A stretch of DNA of 64,000 nucleotides from Georgenia soli (GTDB lineage: Bacteria > Actinomycetota > Actinomycetes > Actinomycetales > Actinomycetaceae), in NCBI RefSeq assembly GCF_002563695.1, contig NZ_PDJI01000004.1, positions 1,922,001 to 1,986,000 on the forward strand, given 5' to 3'. Under the pieces are notes generated by a model. The model worked only from the letters and a program-made list of their open reading frames with translations, had not been told where the DNA came from and searched no databases. The position numbers and the translations under genes were made by a program. Position 1 is the first letter of the stretch, and each line of letters starts with the position of its first letter. Positions 39,816 through 49,297 of the stretch are shown one piece after another.

Positions 39816-40691
39816 ATGACGACCAACTACCCCGAGGGGTCGAGCACGGCAGGCACCCCGGACCGCTCCGGCGACGACGGCGCACAGCAGACCCCGCCGC
39901 CTCACGGTCCCGACAGCCCGGGCTACGGCCAGCCCGGCGAGCCCGCCTTCGGCCAGCCTGGTCCCGGTGAGGCCGGTGCCACCTCCGGCGAGGCACCGTA
40001 CGGCCAGGGCGCCGTTCCGCCGCCGCCCGCGTCGACCGGGCAGAGCTGGCAGGACCCGCAGGCCGGCTACGGCGGGCACCCGGGGTACGGGGCACCGGGC
40101 GAGGCTCCGGCGTCGGGTGGGTACGACGCGGGCTACGGCGCCGGCTACGGCCAGGGGCAGCCCGGTGGCTACGGTCAGCCCGGCGCGGGCTACAACTCCG
40201 GCCAGCCCGGTGGTTACGCCCAGGGACAGCCCGGGGGCTACGGCCAGCCGGGTGGCTACGCCCAGGGACAGCCCGGCGGCTACGGCCAGCCAGGCGCGGC
40301 CCCTGGGTACGGTCAGGGCCAGCCGGGCTACGGCCAGCCCGGCTACCAGCCCCACGCCCCCGTCATGAGCGACAGCGACCAGCGGCTCTGGTCCACGCTG
40401 ACCCACCTCAGCGCGCTGATCTTCCCGCTGCTGGGCCCGCTGGTCGCCTGGCTGGTGCTCCGCGAGCGCGGCGCGTTCGTCGAGGACCAGACCAAGGAGT
40501 CGCTGAACTTCAACATCACCATGACGCTCATCGGCGTCGTCATCACGATCGTCTCGGTGATCACGCTCGGGCTCGGGGCGATCCTGTACCTCTACTACGT
40601 CGCCGCGCTGATCTTCATCATCCTGGCGGCTGTCGCCGCAAACCGCGGCGAGCGCTACCGCTACCCGCTCACGATCCGCCTGGTGAACTGA
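39816..40691 (+). CDS. DUF4870 membrane protein with long Pro/Gly/Gln/Tyr-rich N-terminus
   Basis: The 291-residue protein has two parts. Residues 1-185 are disordered and repetitive, with many copies of GQPGGYGQP/GYAQGQ-like units encoded by imperfect tandem DNA repeats at about 40140-40350. Residues 186-291 form a DUF4870 domain with three membrane helices (LSALIFPLLGPLVAWLVL, ITMTLIGVVITIVSVITLGLGAIL, YVAALIFIILAAVAANRG). The tail could face the cytoplasm and self-associate, as in other low-complexity Tyr/Gln segments; that is inference. The MFS coding frame begins directly after its stop. Confidence 0.82.
   Translation: MTTNYPEGSSTAGTPDRSGDDGAQQTPPPHGPDSPGYGQPGEPAFGQPGPGEAGATSGEAPYGQGAVPPPPASTGQSWQDPQAGYGGHPGYGAPGEAPASGGYDAGYGAGYGQGQPGGYGQPGAGYNSGQPGGYAQGQPGGYGQPGGYAQGQPGGYGQPGAAPGYGQGQPGYGQPGYQPHAPVMSDSDQRLWSTLTHLSALIFPLLGPLVAWLVLRERGAFVEDQTKESLNFNITMTLIGVVITIVSVITLGLGAILYLYYVAALIFIILAAVAANRGERYRYPLTIRLVN
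40140..40350. repeat. imperfect in-frame tandem repeats in the DUF4870 gene
   Basis: Units of about 15-33 bases around GGCCAGCCCGGTGGCTACGC recur several times and encode Gly-Gln-Pro-Gly-Gly-Tyr blocks. The longest near-identical units (CAGGGACAGCCCGG-GGCTACGGCCAGCC) occur twice about 54 bases apart. Unit number may vary between strains. Confidence 0.75.
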
Positions 40692-40771
40692 CCTCGTCCG
40701 CGGACGGGACGCTGCTCCGGCCCGGCACACCCGCCCACCGGCGCGCGAAGGTCGCCCTCCTCGGCACGGGG

Positions 40772-41908
40772 ATGGCGACCTTCGCGCTGCTGTGGTCCGC
40801 GCAGCCGCTGCTCGTCCTCATCGGCCAGGAGTTCTCCGTCAGCGCCACCGAGGCGAGCCTTCTGCTGTCCGCGGCGACGGCGGCCCTCGCCGCCGCCGTG
40901 CTGCCGCTGGCCCGGCTCTCGGAGCGGTTCGGCCGGGCCCGGGTGATCGGAGCGGGACTGGCACTCGCCGTCGTCGCAGGCCTCGGTCTGGTGCTCGCAG
41001 GCAGCTGGCCCGCGGTCCTCGCGCTGCGCACGCTGCAGGGGGCGGCGCTGGCCGCGGTGCCCGCCGCCGCGCTCGCCTGGGTGGCCGAGGAGGTCCACCC
41101 GCGGGCCGTGACGCAGCTCGGCGGTCTCTACATCGCGGGGACGAGCATCGGCGGGATGGGCGGCCGCCTGCTTGCGGGCGGTGCCGCGGAGCTGTGGGGC
41201 TGGCGCGGCGCCCTGCTCACGGTCGCCCTCATCTCCACCGCCCTCGCAGCCGCGGCCCTGGCCCTGCTGCCTCGGTCGCGCCACCGAGGCCGGCGCGTCG
41301 TTCCCACGGCCCTGCCGGACGACGGCGACCCCTACCGTGCGACCCGCCTGCGCCTGTACGCGGTGGGCGGCCTGGGGATGGCGATGTTCGTCGGCATCTA
41401 CAACGTGATCGTCTACCGCACGCACGCCGAGCCGTACTCGCTGGGCGTGGGTCTCGGGTCGATGTTCTTCCTGACCTACGCGGCCGGCACGCTCACCTCC
41501 GCGCAGGCCGGGCGGCTGACCGCCCGTGCCGGCGTGCGGGGAACGGTCCTGCTCGGTCTGGCCACCTGCGCGGCCGGGGTCCTGGTCACGCTGGCGACCC
41601 CGCTGTGGGCGATCTGGGTCGGGCTGCTGCTGCTGGCCGGCGGGTTCTTCGTCGCGCACGCGGTGGCCAGCTCCACCGTCGCCGGGGTGGCTCCGCGTCC
41701 GTCCGCGGCTGCCGGCCGCTACACGCTGGCGTACTACCTCGGCTCGTCGGTCGGGGGCGTCCTGCTCGGGCAGGCGTGGGAGGTCGGCGCGTGGGGCGGC
41801 ACCGCCGTCGCCGCGCTGGTGATCATCGCCGTCGCCGGTGCGGCCGCGGCCGGGCTGCCGCGGCGGCCGCTGGGTGCCGGAGCGCCTCGCACGACTCGAC
41901 GTAGTTGA
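40772..41908 (+). CDS. MFS transporter (YnfM-like exporter)
   Basis: The 378 residues from ATG 40772 have 11-12 membrane helices of the major facilitator superfamily. Between helices 2 and 3 is PLARLSERFGRARVIGAG, the MFS signature loop, and ALRTLQGAALAAVPAAALAW follows. The first helix is cut close at this start. The frame stays open for 27 more codons back to the DUF4870 stop, encoding LLRPGTPAHRRAKVALLGTG, which looks like a true N-terminus of this family. No ATG, GTG or TTG lies there, only CTG 40688, overlapping the DUF4870 stop as CTGA. The true start is therefore uncertain. The substrate is unknown. Confidence 0.85.
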   Translation: MATFALLWSAQPLLVLIGQEFSVSATEASLLLSAATAALAAAVLPLARLSERFGRARVIGAGLALAVVAGLGLVLAGSWPAVLALRTLQGAALAAVPAAALAWVAEEVHPRAVTQLGGLYIAGTSIGGMGGRLLAGGAAELWGWRGALLTVALISTALAAAALALLPRSRHRGRRVVPTALPDDGDPYRATRLRLYAVGGLGMAMFVGIYNVIVYRTHAEPYSLGVGLGSMFFLTYAAGTLTSAQAGRLTARAGVRGTVLLGLATCAAGVLVTLATPLWAIWVGLLLLAGGFFVAHAVASSTVAGVAPRPSAAAGRYTLAYYLGSSVGGVLLGQAWEVGAWGGTAVAALVIIAVAGAAAAGLPRRPLGAGAPRTTRRS

Positions 41909-41994
41909 GCGCTCGCCGGGCCCACGGCTTCCGGGAGCCCAGTCGCTGGACGGCAACCGCCGACGAGATGGCCAAAATGGCGAGCATTCGGCTG

Positions 41995-42018
41995 ATCTCG
42001 AACCAGAACGACAACCTC
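41995..42018 (-). repeat. second copy of a dispersed 24-bp motif
   Basis: Reverse-strand sequence GAGGTTGTCGTTCTGGTTCG continuing AGAT matches 2885-2908 at 23 of 24 positions. Unlike the first copy, it lacks the inverted partner arm. Confidence 0.5.
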
Positions 42019-42186
42019 GTCGGCGCCACCGTGCCCTCAGCACCCTTGCGCGAGCGCCTCGGTGGGGATGCAGCAGGGACCGGCCCTGCCGGCACCCGCA
42101 CCCTGGCACCGGTCACGCCCGGCCGAGCTGCCGGAGTGCCAGATGGTGGCCGCCGGCCGGCCGAGCTGGCGGGGCATGTCGTGGGA

Positions 42187-42226
42187 ACGCCCCGGCACGG
42201 ATCCCCAATGGTCCGTGCCGGGGCGT
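42187..42226 (-). terminator. hairpin terminator after the DapA-family gene
   Basis: A 15-bp perfect stem (42187-42201 with 42212-42226) and a 10-base loop lie about 45 bp beyond the DapA-family stop. There is no T-tract, so termination may need Rho or act on both strands of this convergent region. Confidence 0.6.
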
Positions 42227-42269
42227 GTCTCGTTCCGCCGTCGGGCAGGCGACGACGGTGGCCTGGTGC

Positions 42270-43214
42270 CTAGGAGACGGTGGTGGCGGTGAGCTGGGAG
42301 AGCGCCTCGAGGGCGCGCTGCGTGTCGGCGCGCACCTGCGCCTCCATCTCCGGGCTCAGGGCGGTGCGCGGCGGGCGGCACGGGCCGCCGTAGCGCCCGA
42401 CCATGTCCATGCCGAGCTTGATCGCCTGGACGAACTCGGTCCTGGAGTCCCAGCGGAAGGCCGCGATGAGGCTGCGGTAGATCTCGCGGGCCTCGGCGTA
42501 CCGGCCCTCGGCCATGTGGTTGTACACGGCGACGGTCTCGGCGGGGAAGACGTTCGGGTACCCGCCGAACCAGCCGACGGCGCCGTCGACCATGCACTCG
42601 AAGAGGACGTCGTCCGCGCCGGCGATGACGTCGATGCTCGTCCCCGCCGCCTCGCACGCGTCCGCGATCGCGAAGGCGCGGCGCACGTCGGTGCTGAACT
42701 CCTTGACGGCGACGACGTTCTCGATGCCCGCCAGCTCGGCGACCAGGTCCGGGGTGAGGTCGACCTTGGTGTCGATCGGGTTGTTGTAGATCATCATCGG
42801 CAGGCCGGCCTCGGAGACCTTCTCGAAGTGCTCGACGACGCCGCGGCGGTCCGAGCGGTACATCGTCGGCGGCAGGCACAGCACCCCGTTCGCGCCGTCC
42901 TCGGCCGCGACCTCGGCCCAGTGCTTGGCCTGGTGCCACCCGGCGCCGTGGACGCCGGCGACGACGACGCCCCGGTCACCCACGGCCTGGACGGCGGTCT
43001 GGACGACGCGGCGGCGCTCCTCGTCGGTCAGGGAGGAGTACTCCCCCAGCGAGCCGTTCGGCCCGACGCCGCGGCAGCCGTTGTCGACCAGCCACTCGCA
43101 GTGCTCGGCGAACCGGTCGTAGTCGACCTCGAGCCCGGCCGGGGCCGACGGGTCCTCCCGGTACGGCAGCGCCGTGGCCACGACCACCCCGCCGAGGTTC
43201 AGCTCTCGTGCCAT
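42270..43214 (-). CDS. DapA-family lyase, probable pyrroline-4-hydroxy-2-carboxylate deaminase
   Basis: The 314-residue protein belongs to the dihydrodipicolinate synthase/N-acetylneuraminate lyase family. It has the Schiff-base lysine K171 (VVAVKEFS) and the catalytic tyrosine Y143 (MMIYNNP). The usual GTTGE loop reads GPNGSLGEYSSL, so it is not a standard DapA. In the hydroxyproline pathway a DapA-family enzyme deaminates 1-pyrroline-4-hydroxy-2-carboxylate to alpha-ketoglutarate semialdehyde. The neighbouring transporter, epimerases, dehydrogenase and aldehyde dehydrogenase, and the shared upstream motif at 43255-43272, support that role. Lysine synthesis is less likely. Confidence 0.82.
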   Translation of the reverse strand: MARELNLGGVVVATALPYREDPSAPAGLEVDYDRFAEHCEWLVDNGCRGVGPNGSLGEYSSLTDEERRRVVQTAVQAVGDRGVVVAGVHGAGWHQAKHWAEVAAEDGANGVLCLPPTMYRSDRRGVVEHFEKVSEAGLPMMIYNNPIDTKVDLTPDLVAELAGIENVVAVKEFSTDVRRAFAIADACEAAGTSIDVIAGADDVLFECMVDGAVGWFGGYPNVFPAETVAVYNHMAEGRYAEAREIYRSLIAAFRWDSRTEFVQAIKLGMDMVGRYGGPCRPPRTALSPEMEAQVRADTQRALEALSQLTATTVS

Positions 43215-43254
43215 GCCAACACCTTTCGTCCGTGCCGGGCCACCTTGCCCGACA

Positions 43255-43272
43255 GTAATATGTCACACCGTA
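43255..43272. promoter_or_regulatory. predicted GntR operator upstream of the DapA-family gene
   Basis: GTAATATGTCACACCGTA matches the site in the gntR/epimerase divergon (49223-49240) at 16 of 18 bases. It lies 41-58 bases before ATG 43214. Its minus-strand reading GTGTGACATATTAC may overlap the -10 region. Confidence 0.65.
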
Positions 43273-43415
43273 CACTGTGATGCAGCTGTGCCACCAGGTC
43301 TCCGCCCTTCTTTCTGCTGGGTCGGCGCCGACCAGGTGGTCGGTTGAGCCTGACGCGCCGGTCCGGCCGGGGGCAGCGAGCGTCGCGCGACGGTCGCGAG
43401 CCCCACCGCCGCCGG

Positions 43416-44129
43416 TCAGCCCATGTAGGCCGCGATGATCGCCTGGTCCTGGGCGAGCTCGGCCGCGGGCCCGGAGAGGGACACCCGGCCGTTCTCGATG
43501 ACGTACGCCCGGTCGGCGATCCGCAGCGCCGCCCGCGCGTTCTGCTCGACGAGGAGGATCGTCGTGCCGCCGTCGTTGATGCGCTTGATGATCTCCATGA
43601 CCTGCTTGACCACGAGCGGGGCCAGCCCCATCGAAGGTTCGTCGAGGAGCAGGAGCTGCGGTTTGCCCACGTAGGCCCGGCCGATCGCGAGCATCTGCTG
43701 CTCCCCGCCCGAGAGGGTGCCGCCCTGCTGCGCCCGCCGCTCCGCCAGGCGCGGCAGCCTCTCGTAGACCTCGTCGATGCGCGCCGCGAGGGCCTTCGGG
43801 TCACCGGTCTGGTACCCGCCGAGCTGGAGGTTCTCGTGCACGGTCATCGTGGAGAAGATCCGGCGCCCCTCGGGCACCTGGATCAGGCCGTCGCGGACGA
43901 GGTCCCAGGGCTTGGCACGCGTGATGTCCTTGCCGCGCCAGGTGATGGTGCCGCTGCGCGGGCGGTACAGCCCGGAGAGCATCGACAGCGTGGAGGTCTT
44001 GCCGGCGCCGTTGTTGCCGAGCAGCGCCACGATCTCGCCCTCGCCGACGTCGAGGGTCAGCTGACGCAGCGCCTGCACGCGTCCGTAGAACAGGTCGACG
44101 TCGCGCAGCTCGAGCTCCGTCGTCGTCAT
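43416..44129 (-). CDS. livF: branched-chain-type ABC transporter ATPase LivF
   Basis: The 237-residue ABC ATPase has Walker A GNNGAGKTS, signature LSGGEQQ, Walker B LLLLDEPSMG, and the LivF-type C-terminus AELAQDQAIIAAYMG. With LivG it powers the permease pair LivH-LivM. It is the last gene of livK-livH-livM-livG-livF, and its start overlaps the livG stop by four bases. Liv-type systems import leucine-like amino acids but also other amino acids. Here the setting suggests hydroxyproline, by inference. Confidence 0.93.
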   Translation of the reverse strand: MTTTELELRDVDLFYGRVQALRQLTLDVGEGEIVALLGNNGAGKTSTLSMLSGLYRPRSGTITWRGKDITRAKPWDLVRDGLIQVPEGRRIFSTMTVHENLQLGGYQTGDPKALAARIDEVYERLPRLAERRAQQGGTLSGGEQQMLAIGRAYVGKPQLLLLDEPSMGLAPLVVKQVMEIIKRINDGGTTILLVEQNARAALRIADRAYVIENGRVSLSGPAAELAQDQAIIAAYMG

Positions 44130-44979
44130 GACTCGCCCTCCTCGTCCGCCCCGAGATAGGCCTCGATGACCAGGGGGTTGTTCTTGACCTCGGCGGGGGT
44201 GCCGTCGGCGATCTCGCGGCCGAAGTTCAGCACGATGACGCGCTCGGAGATGTTCATGACGAGGCCCATGTCGTGCTCGATGAGGACCACCCCGATGCCC
44301 AGGTCCCGGATCCGGCGGATGAGGGCGATGAGGTCCTGCTTCTCACTGTGGTTCAGGCCCGCCGCCGGCTCGTCCAGCAGCAGCATCTTGGGCTGCGTCG
44401 CCAGCGCCCGGGCGATCTCGACGCGGCGCTGCTCCCCGTACGGCAGCTGGGAGGCGAGCAGGTCCTCGTCCAGGGAGAACCCGACGAAGTCCAGCCAGCC
44501 GCGCGCGTCCTCCAGGCACTGCGCCTCCACCCGCCGGTAGCGCGGGGTGTGGAGGATGGCGTCGAAGACGTTCTGCCTGATCCGGGCGTGCATCGCGGTC
44601 TTGACGTTGTCGACGACCGTCATCTCCTTGAACATCCGCACGTTCTGGAAGGTGCGGCCCAGACCGAGCTTGACGATCGAGGAGGGCAGCTTGCGGATGA
44701 TGCTCTCGCCGTCGAAGAGGATGTCGCCCTCGGTCGGGCGGTAGAACCCCGTGATGCAGTTGAACGCGCTGGTCTTGCCGGCACCGTTCGGGCCGATCAC
44801 GGAGATGATCTCGCCGGCGTAGGCGTCGAAGGTCAGCCCGTCGACCGCCTTGACCCCGCCGAACCGCAGCTTGAGGTCGCGGACGGACAGCAGCGGCTGC
44901 TCCTCGCCCTTGCGCGCCCGGTACTCGGCCGACGCCACCGCCGTGTCGACGGCGGCGGCACCCCCCTGGTTCTCGATGC

Positions 44980-44983
<4 letters not shown>
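44126..44983 (-). CDS. livG: branched-chain-type ABC transporter ATPase LivG
   Basis: The 285-residue ABC ATPase has Walker A GPNGAGKTS, the Q-loop region GRTFQNVRMFKEMTVVDNV (LivG-specific), a signature that reads LPYGEQRR, and Walker B MLLLDEPAAGLN. The C-terminal extension NFGREIADGTPAEVKNNPLVIEAYLG is also typical. ATG 44983 gives MSIENQGG and overlaps the livM stop. The first 30 residues are a family-unusual, Ala-rich extension. Frames extending upstream of it lie inside livM and are shadow. Confidence 0.93.
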
Positions 44984-46145
<1,162 letters not shown>

Positions 46146-46149
<4 letters not shown>

Positions 46150-47039
46150 ATCCGTTCCACGACGCGGGCACCGAGGATGCCCGTGGGTCGGAAGGAGAGG
46201 AAGAGGATCAGGCAGGCGAAGGAGAAGACGTCACGCCACTGACCGCCCAGGAAGTTCGTGCCGAACGACTCCAGCAGGCCGAGCAGGATGCCGCCGAGCA
46301 TCGCGCCGTAGAGGTTGCCGATGCCGCCGATGACGGCGGCGGTGAACGCCTTGAGCCCGATGACGAACCCCATGAGGAAGTCGATCGTGCCGTAGTAGGC
46401 GCCCGCCATGACACCGGCAGCGCCCGCGAGCGCGGAGCCGATGAAGAACGTGCGGGAGATGACGCGGTCCACGTTGACGCCCATCAGCTTGGCCGCCTGC
46501 GGGTCGAGCGCGATCGCTCGCATCGCGCGCCCGTCGCGGGAGCGCATGACGAGGAAGTTCAGCGCCACCATCAGCCCGGCGGCGACGGCGAAGAGGATCA
46601 GCTGCGGCAGCGTGATGCGCGCGCCGAGGAGGTTGAACGTCTCCCCCGAGAGCCGCACCTGGTAGACGCGGGGGTTCGGCCCCATGATCTGGCGGACGCC
46701 GTACTCGAGGATGAAGGAGACGCCCACGGCCGTGATGAGCACCGCGAGCCGCGGGCTGCCGCGCAGCGGGCGGTAGGCCACCCGCTCCACGAACACCCCG
46801 AGCAGGCCGGTGAAGATCATGGCGATGAGCAGCACGAGCAGGAGCGACATGAGACCGCCGCTGGCGGCGAGGCCCGTGGCGGTGGAGAAGAGCACGTAGC
46901 CGGCGAACGCGCCGACCATGTAGACGTCACCGTGGGCGAAGTTCAGCAGCTTGATGATCCCGTAGACCATCGAGTAGCCGAGCGCGACGAGTGCGTAGAA
47001 GGAGCCGACGAACAGGCCGTCGACGACGAGCTGGAGCAC
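46146..47039 (-). CDS. livH: branched-chain-type ABC transporter permease LivH
   Basis: The 297-residue permease has about eight helices. The start VVDGLFVGSFYALVALGYSMVYGI, the motif KLLNFAHGDVYMVGAF, and the coupling loop GRAMRAIALDPQAAKLMGVNVDRV identify LivH. GTG 47039 has GGGAGGA upstream. A strong hairpin at 47094-47142 separates it from livK. Confidence 0.93.
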
Positions 47040-47093
47040 GACGTTGTCCTCCCGGGAGGGCTGCGGGCGGGCGGGGAGCTGCGGGCGCAGGGT

Positions 47094-47142
47094 CCGCGGA
47101 CCCGGGGGCGGTGCGTACGGCGACCGCCCCCGGGGTCTGCGG
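47094..47142 (-). terminator. intercistronic hairpin between livK and livH
   Basis: A stem of about 19 bp (47094-47112 with 47123-47142, one bulge/mismatch) and a 10-base loop lie directly after the livK stop. Such hairpins after binding-protein genes stabilise upstream mRNA and lower transcription of the permease genes. Confidence 0.7.
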
Positions 47143-48324
47143 TCAGCTCTGGAGGTCGTCCTTGAGGACGAACGCCCCGTCCGGGCCGACCTCGACGATG
47201 GCGAACCCGCCCTCGGAGAGCGTGCCGTCCTCGGTGAACTTCAGCGGGCCGGAGAACAGCTCGAGGCCGTCGATGTCCTGGATGGCCTTGATGACCGCCT
47301 CGGAGTCGGTGCTGTCAGCCTGCTTGATGCCCTCCGCGACGACGCGGACGGCGTCGTAGGCCTGGGTCGAGTAGGGGCCGGGGCCCTCGCCGTAGAGCTC
47401 GGTGTACTTGGAGATCCAGTCGTCGGCGCCCTCGAGCATGTCCGGCGTCTGGGTGAAGGTGCCCTCGACGCCCTGGGCGGCGGCGCCGGCGATCTCGGAG
47501 AACTTCGCGTCGACGGTGCCGTCGGCCACCAGCAGCTCGCCGTCGTAGCCGGCGGACGCCAGCTGGGCGGCGATGAGGCCGCCCTCCTGGTAGTAGCCGG
47601 TCCAGTAGACCATGTCGGGGTCGGCCGAGAGGATCGAGTTGACGTTGGCCGAGTAGTCGGACTCCCCGGCGGTCACGGACTCCTCGAGGACGACCTCGAT
47701 GCCCGTGCCGTCCGCCTGCTCCGCGACCGCGTCGGCGAGGTCGGCGGAGTAGTCGGTGTTGTCGTCGACGAGGGCCAGGCGCTTCACGCCCTGCTTCTCC
47801 GCCCACTTCAGGGCGGCCTGGGCCTGCTGGTCACCGGTGCCGTTGATGAGGAAGACGCCGTTCTCGTCCGCGTCGACCAGCTGGTTGGAGTTGGCCGCGG
47901 GGATGACCATGGGCACCCCGGCGCCGGAGAAGATCGGCAGGGTCGGGAGCGTCGCGCCGGAGCAGTAGCCGCCCACCGAGGCGACGATGCCGGAGGTGAT
48001 GAGCTTGTTGGCCGCGGCGGTCGCGCTGGTCGCGTCGCACGCGTCGTCCTCGGTGACCAGCTCCAGGTCCCGACCGAGCACGCCGCCCGCCTCGTTGATC
48101 TCGTCGATCGCCATCTGGGCGCCGTTCTTCATGTACGGGCCGAAGGCGGCCTCCGAGCCGGAGAACGGTGCGAGCATGCCGAGACGGATGGGCCCCTCCT
48201 CGGTGCCCTCGTCGCCGCCGCCTCCCGTCACGCCACCGGAGCAGGCGCTCAGAGCGAGGGCCGCGACGGCGCCCAGTGAAAGGATGCGGAGCCGCGATCG
48301 ACCCCGCCGGGAGAGGTTGGTCAT
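47143..48324 (-). CDS. livK: branched-chain-type ABC transporter substrate-binding lipoprotein
   Basis: The 393-residue protein has a lipoprotein signal peptide (Arg-rich start, hydrophobic core, lipobox LSAC with C28) and a periplasmic-binding-protein type 1 fold. Fold marks are IRLGMLAPFSGSEAAFGPYMKNGAQMAIDEIN, VASVGGYCSGATLPTLPIF, and the second-lobe VRVVAEGIKQADSTDSEAVIKAIQDIDG. It is anchored outside the membrane and would deliver substrate to LivH-LivM. ATG 48324 follows GGAAGGA. A GntR-type operator motif lies 58-69 bases upstream. The substrate is inferred to be hydroxyproline or a related imino acid. Confidence 0.92.
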   Translation of the reverse strand: MTNLSRRGRSRLRILSLGAVAALALSACSGGVTGGGGDEGTEEGPIRLGMLAPFSGSEAAFGPYMKNGAQMAIDEINEAGGVLGRDLELVTEDDACDATSATAAANKLITSGIVASVGGYCSGATLPTLPIFSGAGVPMVIPAANSNQLVDADENGVFLINGTGDQQAQAALKWAEKQGVKRLALVDDNTDYSADLADAVAEQADGTGIEVVLEESVTAGESDYSANVNSILSADPDMVYWTGYYQEGGLIAAQLASAGYDGELLVADGTVDAKFSEIAGAAAQGVEGTFTQTPDMLEGADDWISKYTELYGEGPGPYSTQAYDAVRVVAEGIKQADSTDSEAVIKAIQDIDGLELFSGPLKFTEDGTLSEGGFAIVEVGPDGAFVLKDDLQS

Positions 48325-48381
48325 TGTCGAGTCCTTCCGAAGACGCCTATGTCTGTCACCCGGACCCGCCGGGCGATGGGG

Positions 48382-48393
48382 TGTCACACATTA
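48382..48393. promoter_or_regulatory. predicted GntR operator upstream of livK
   Basis: TGTCACACATTA shares the TGTCACAC core and the terminal TA with the sites at 43261 and 49229. On the minus strand it reads TAATGTGTGACA and overlaps a candidate -10 TAATGT, with TTGCGG 16 bases upstream. Confidence 0.55.
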
Positions 48394-48497
48394 CATACCG
48401 CCGACAGGACCGCAACGGCCTTTGTCGATCCCGAGACCTGTTTGTGACTCGGGCGGTTCTCGTCCGGAAAAGCGAACCAAGAGCCGACGGCGGCCCG

Positions 48498-49172
48498 TCA
48501 GCCGGCGTCGGGCTCCGGGTTCCCGGACCACCACCCGAGCACGTGCCCGATGTGCCGGTGCATGAGCGCCTCGACCGCGGGCCCGTCCCCGGCCTCGAGC
48601 AGGTCGAGGAGGCGCTCGTGCTCCCGGGCCGACTCGCGCAGCTGCTCCGTGTCGATCATCCCGGACAGCCCGGTCAGCCGGGTCTGGCGGCGCAGGTCGG
48701 TCACCAGGGTCACGAGCCGGGTGTTGCCGCTGAGCGCCAGCAGGTTGCGGTGGAAGTCGATGTCCGCCGCGAGGTAGGCGGGGAGGTCGCCCTCGCCGGC
48801 GGCGCTGACGATCCCGCGGGCCTGCGTGCGCAGCGCGTCGCGGGGCGGCTCGGGGAAGTCGTGCGCCAGGTCGCGGACCACGGGCACCTCGATGAGCTGG
48901 CGGAGCTGCACGAGCTCCTCGAGGTCCTTGCGGGACACGTCGGTGACCCGGAAACCCTTGTTGCGGACCGGCTCGACGAAGCCGCGCTGCTGCAGGTTGA
49001 TCATGGCCTCGCGCACCGGGGTGGCGGAGACGTCGAACTTCAGCGCCAGGCCCGGGACCGAGACCAGCTCCCCCGGGGGCAGCTGCCCCGAGATGATCGC
49101 GGCGGCCACGGAGTCCTCGACGTGGCTGCGCAGGCTGGCCGCGTGGACGACCGGGGCGAACGGCGTCGACAT
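48498..49172 (-). CDS. GntR-family regulator, FCD subfamily
   Basis: The 224-residue regulator has an N-terminal winged helix at about 10-75 (DSVAAAIISGQLPPGELVSVP, then VSATPVREAMINLQQRGFVEPVRNKGFRV) and a C-terminal FCD all-helical domain at about 80-210. The likely metal-ligand residues are D/H in AADIDFHRNL and the H in EHERLLDLLEAGD and RHIGHVL. FCD regulators sense small carboxylates. ATG 49172 follows GGAGG. It is divergent from the epimerase gene, with the operator at 49223-49240 between them. It is the likely regulator of the whole hydroxyproline island, with a pathway intermediate as effector. Confidence 0.9.
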   Translation of the reverse strand: MSTPFAPVVHAASLRSHVEDSVAAAIISGQLPPGELVSVPGLALKFDVSATPVREAMINLQQRGFVEPVRNKGFRVTDVSRKDLEELVQLRQLIEVPVVRDLAHDFPEPPRDALRTQARGIVSAAGEGDLPAYLAADIDFHRNLLALSGNTRLVTLVTDLRRQTRLTGLSGMIDTEQLRESAREHERLLDLLEAGDGPAVEALMHRHIGHVLGWWSGNPEPDAG

Positions 49173-49222
49173 GTCGGCCTCCGAAAGGGTGGTGATCGGG
49201 GTTTCCGCACCGGGGCGGATCT

Positions 49223-49240
49223 GTAACATGTCACACTGTA
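49223..49240. promoter_or_regulatory. predicted GntR operator in the gntR/epimerase divergon
   Basis: GTAACATGTCACACTGTA is nearly identical to the site before the DapA-family gene and shares its TGTCACAC core with the livK site. It is 50 bases before the gntR start and 57 before the epimerase start, so it could control both directions. Confidence 0.7.
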
Positions 49241-49297
49241 TCCGCGATGGCGGGCTTTTTGCCCGACATCTCCAGGAACGCTCGCTGAGAGGCAACG

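Larger units (their letters stand above)
41909..42269. other. convergent intergenic region with hairpin and dispersed motif
   Basis: No gene is supported in the 361 bp between the MFS and DapA-family genes. It holds the 24-bp dispersed motif copy at 41995-42018 and a 15-bp hairpin at 42187-42226. The remainder shows nothing recognisable. Confidence 0.55.

Noticed and set aside
42270..43214. Lysine-pathway dihydrodipicolinate synthase (dapA) paired with ddh
   Set aside because: The GTTGE substrate loop is altered and the gene sits in the hydroxyproline island with a shared operator, 24 kb from ddh.
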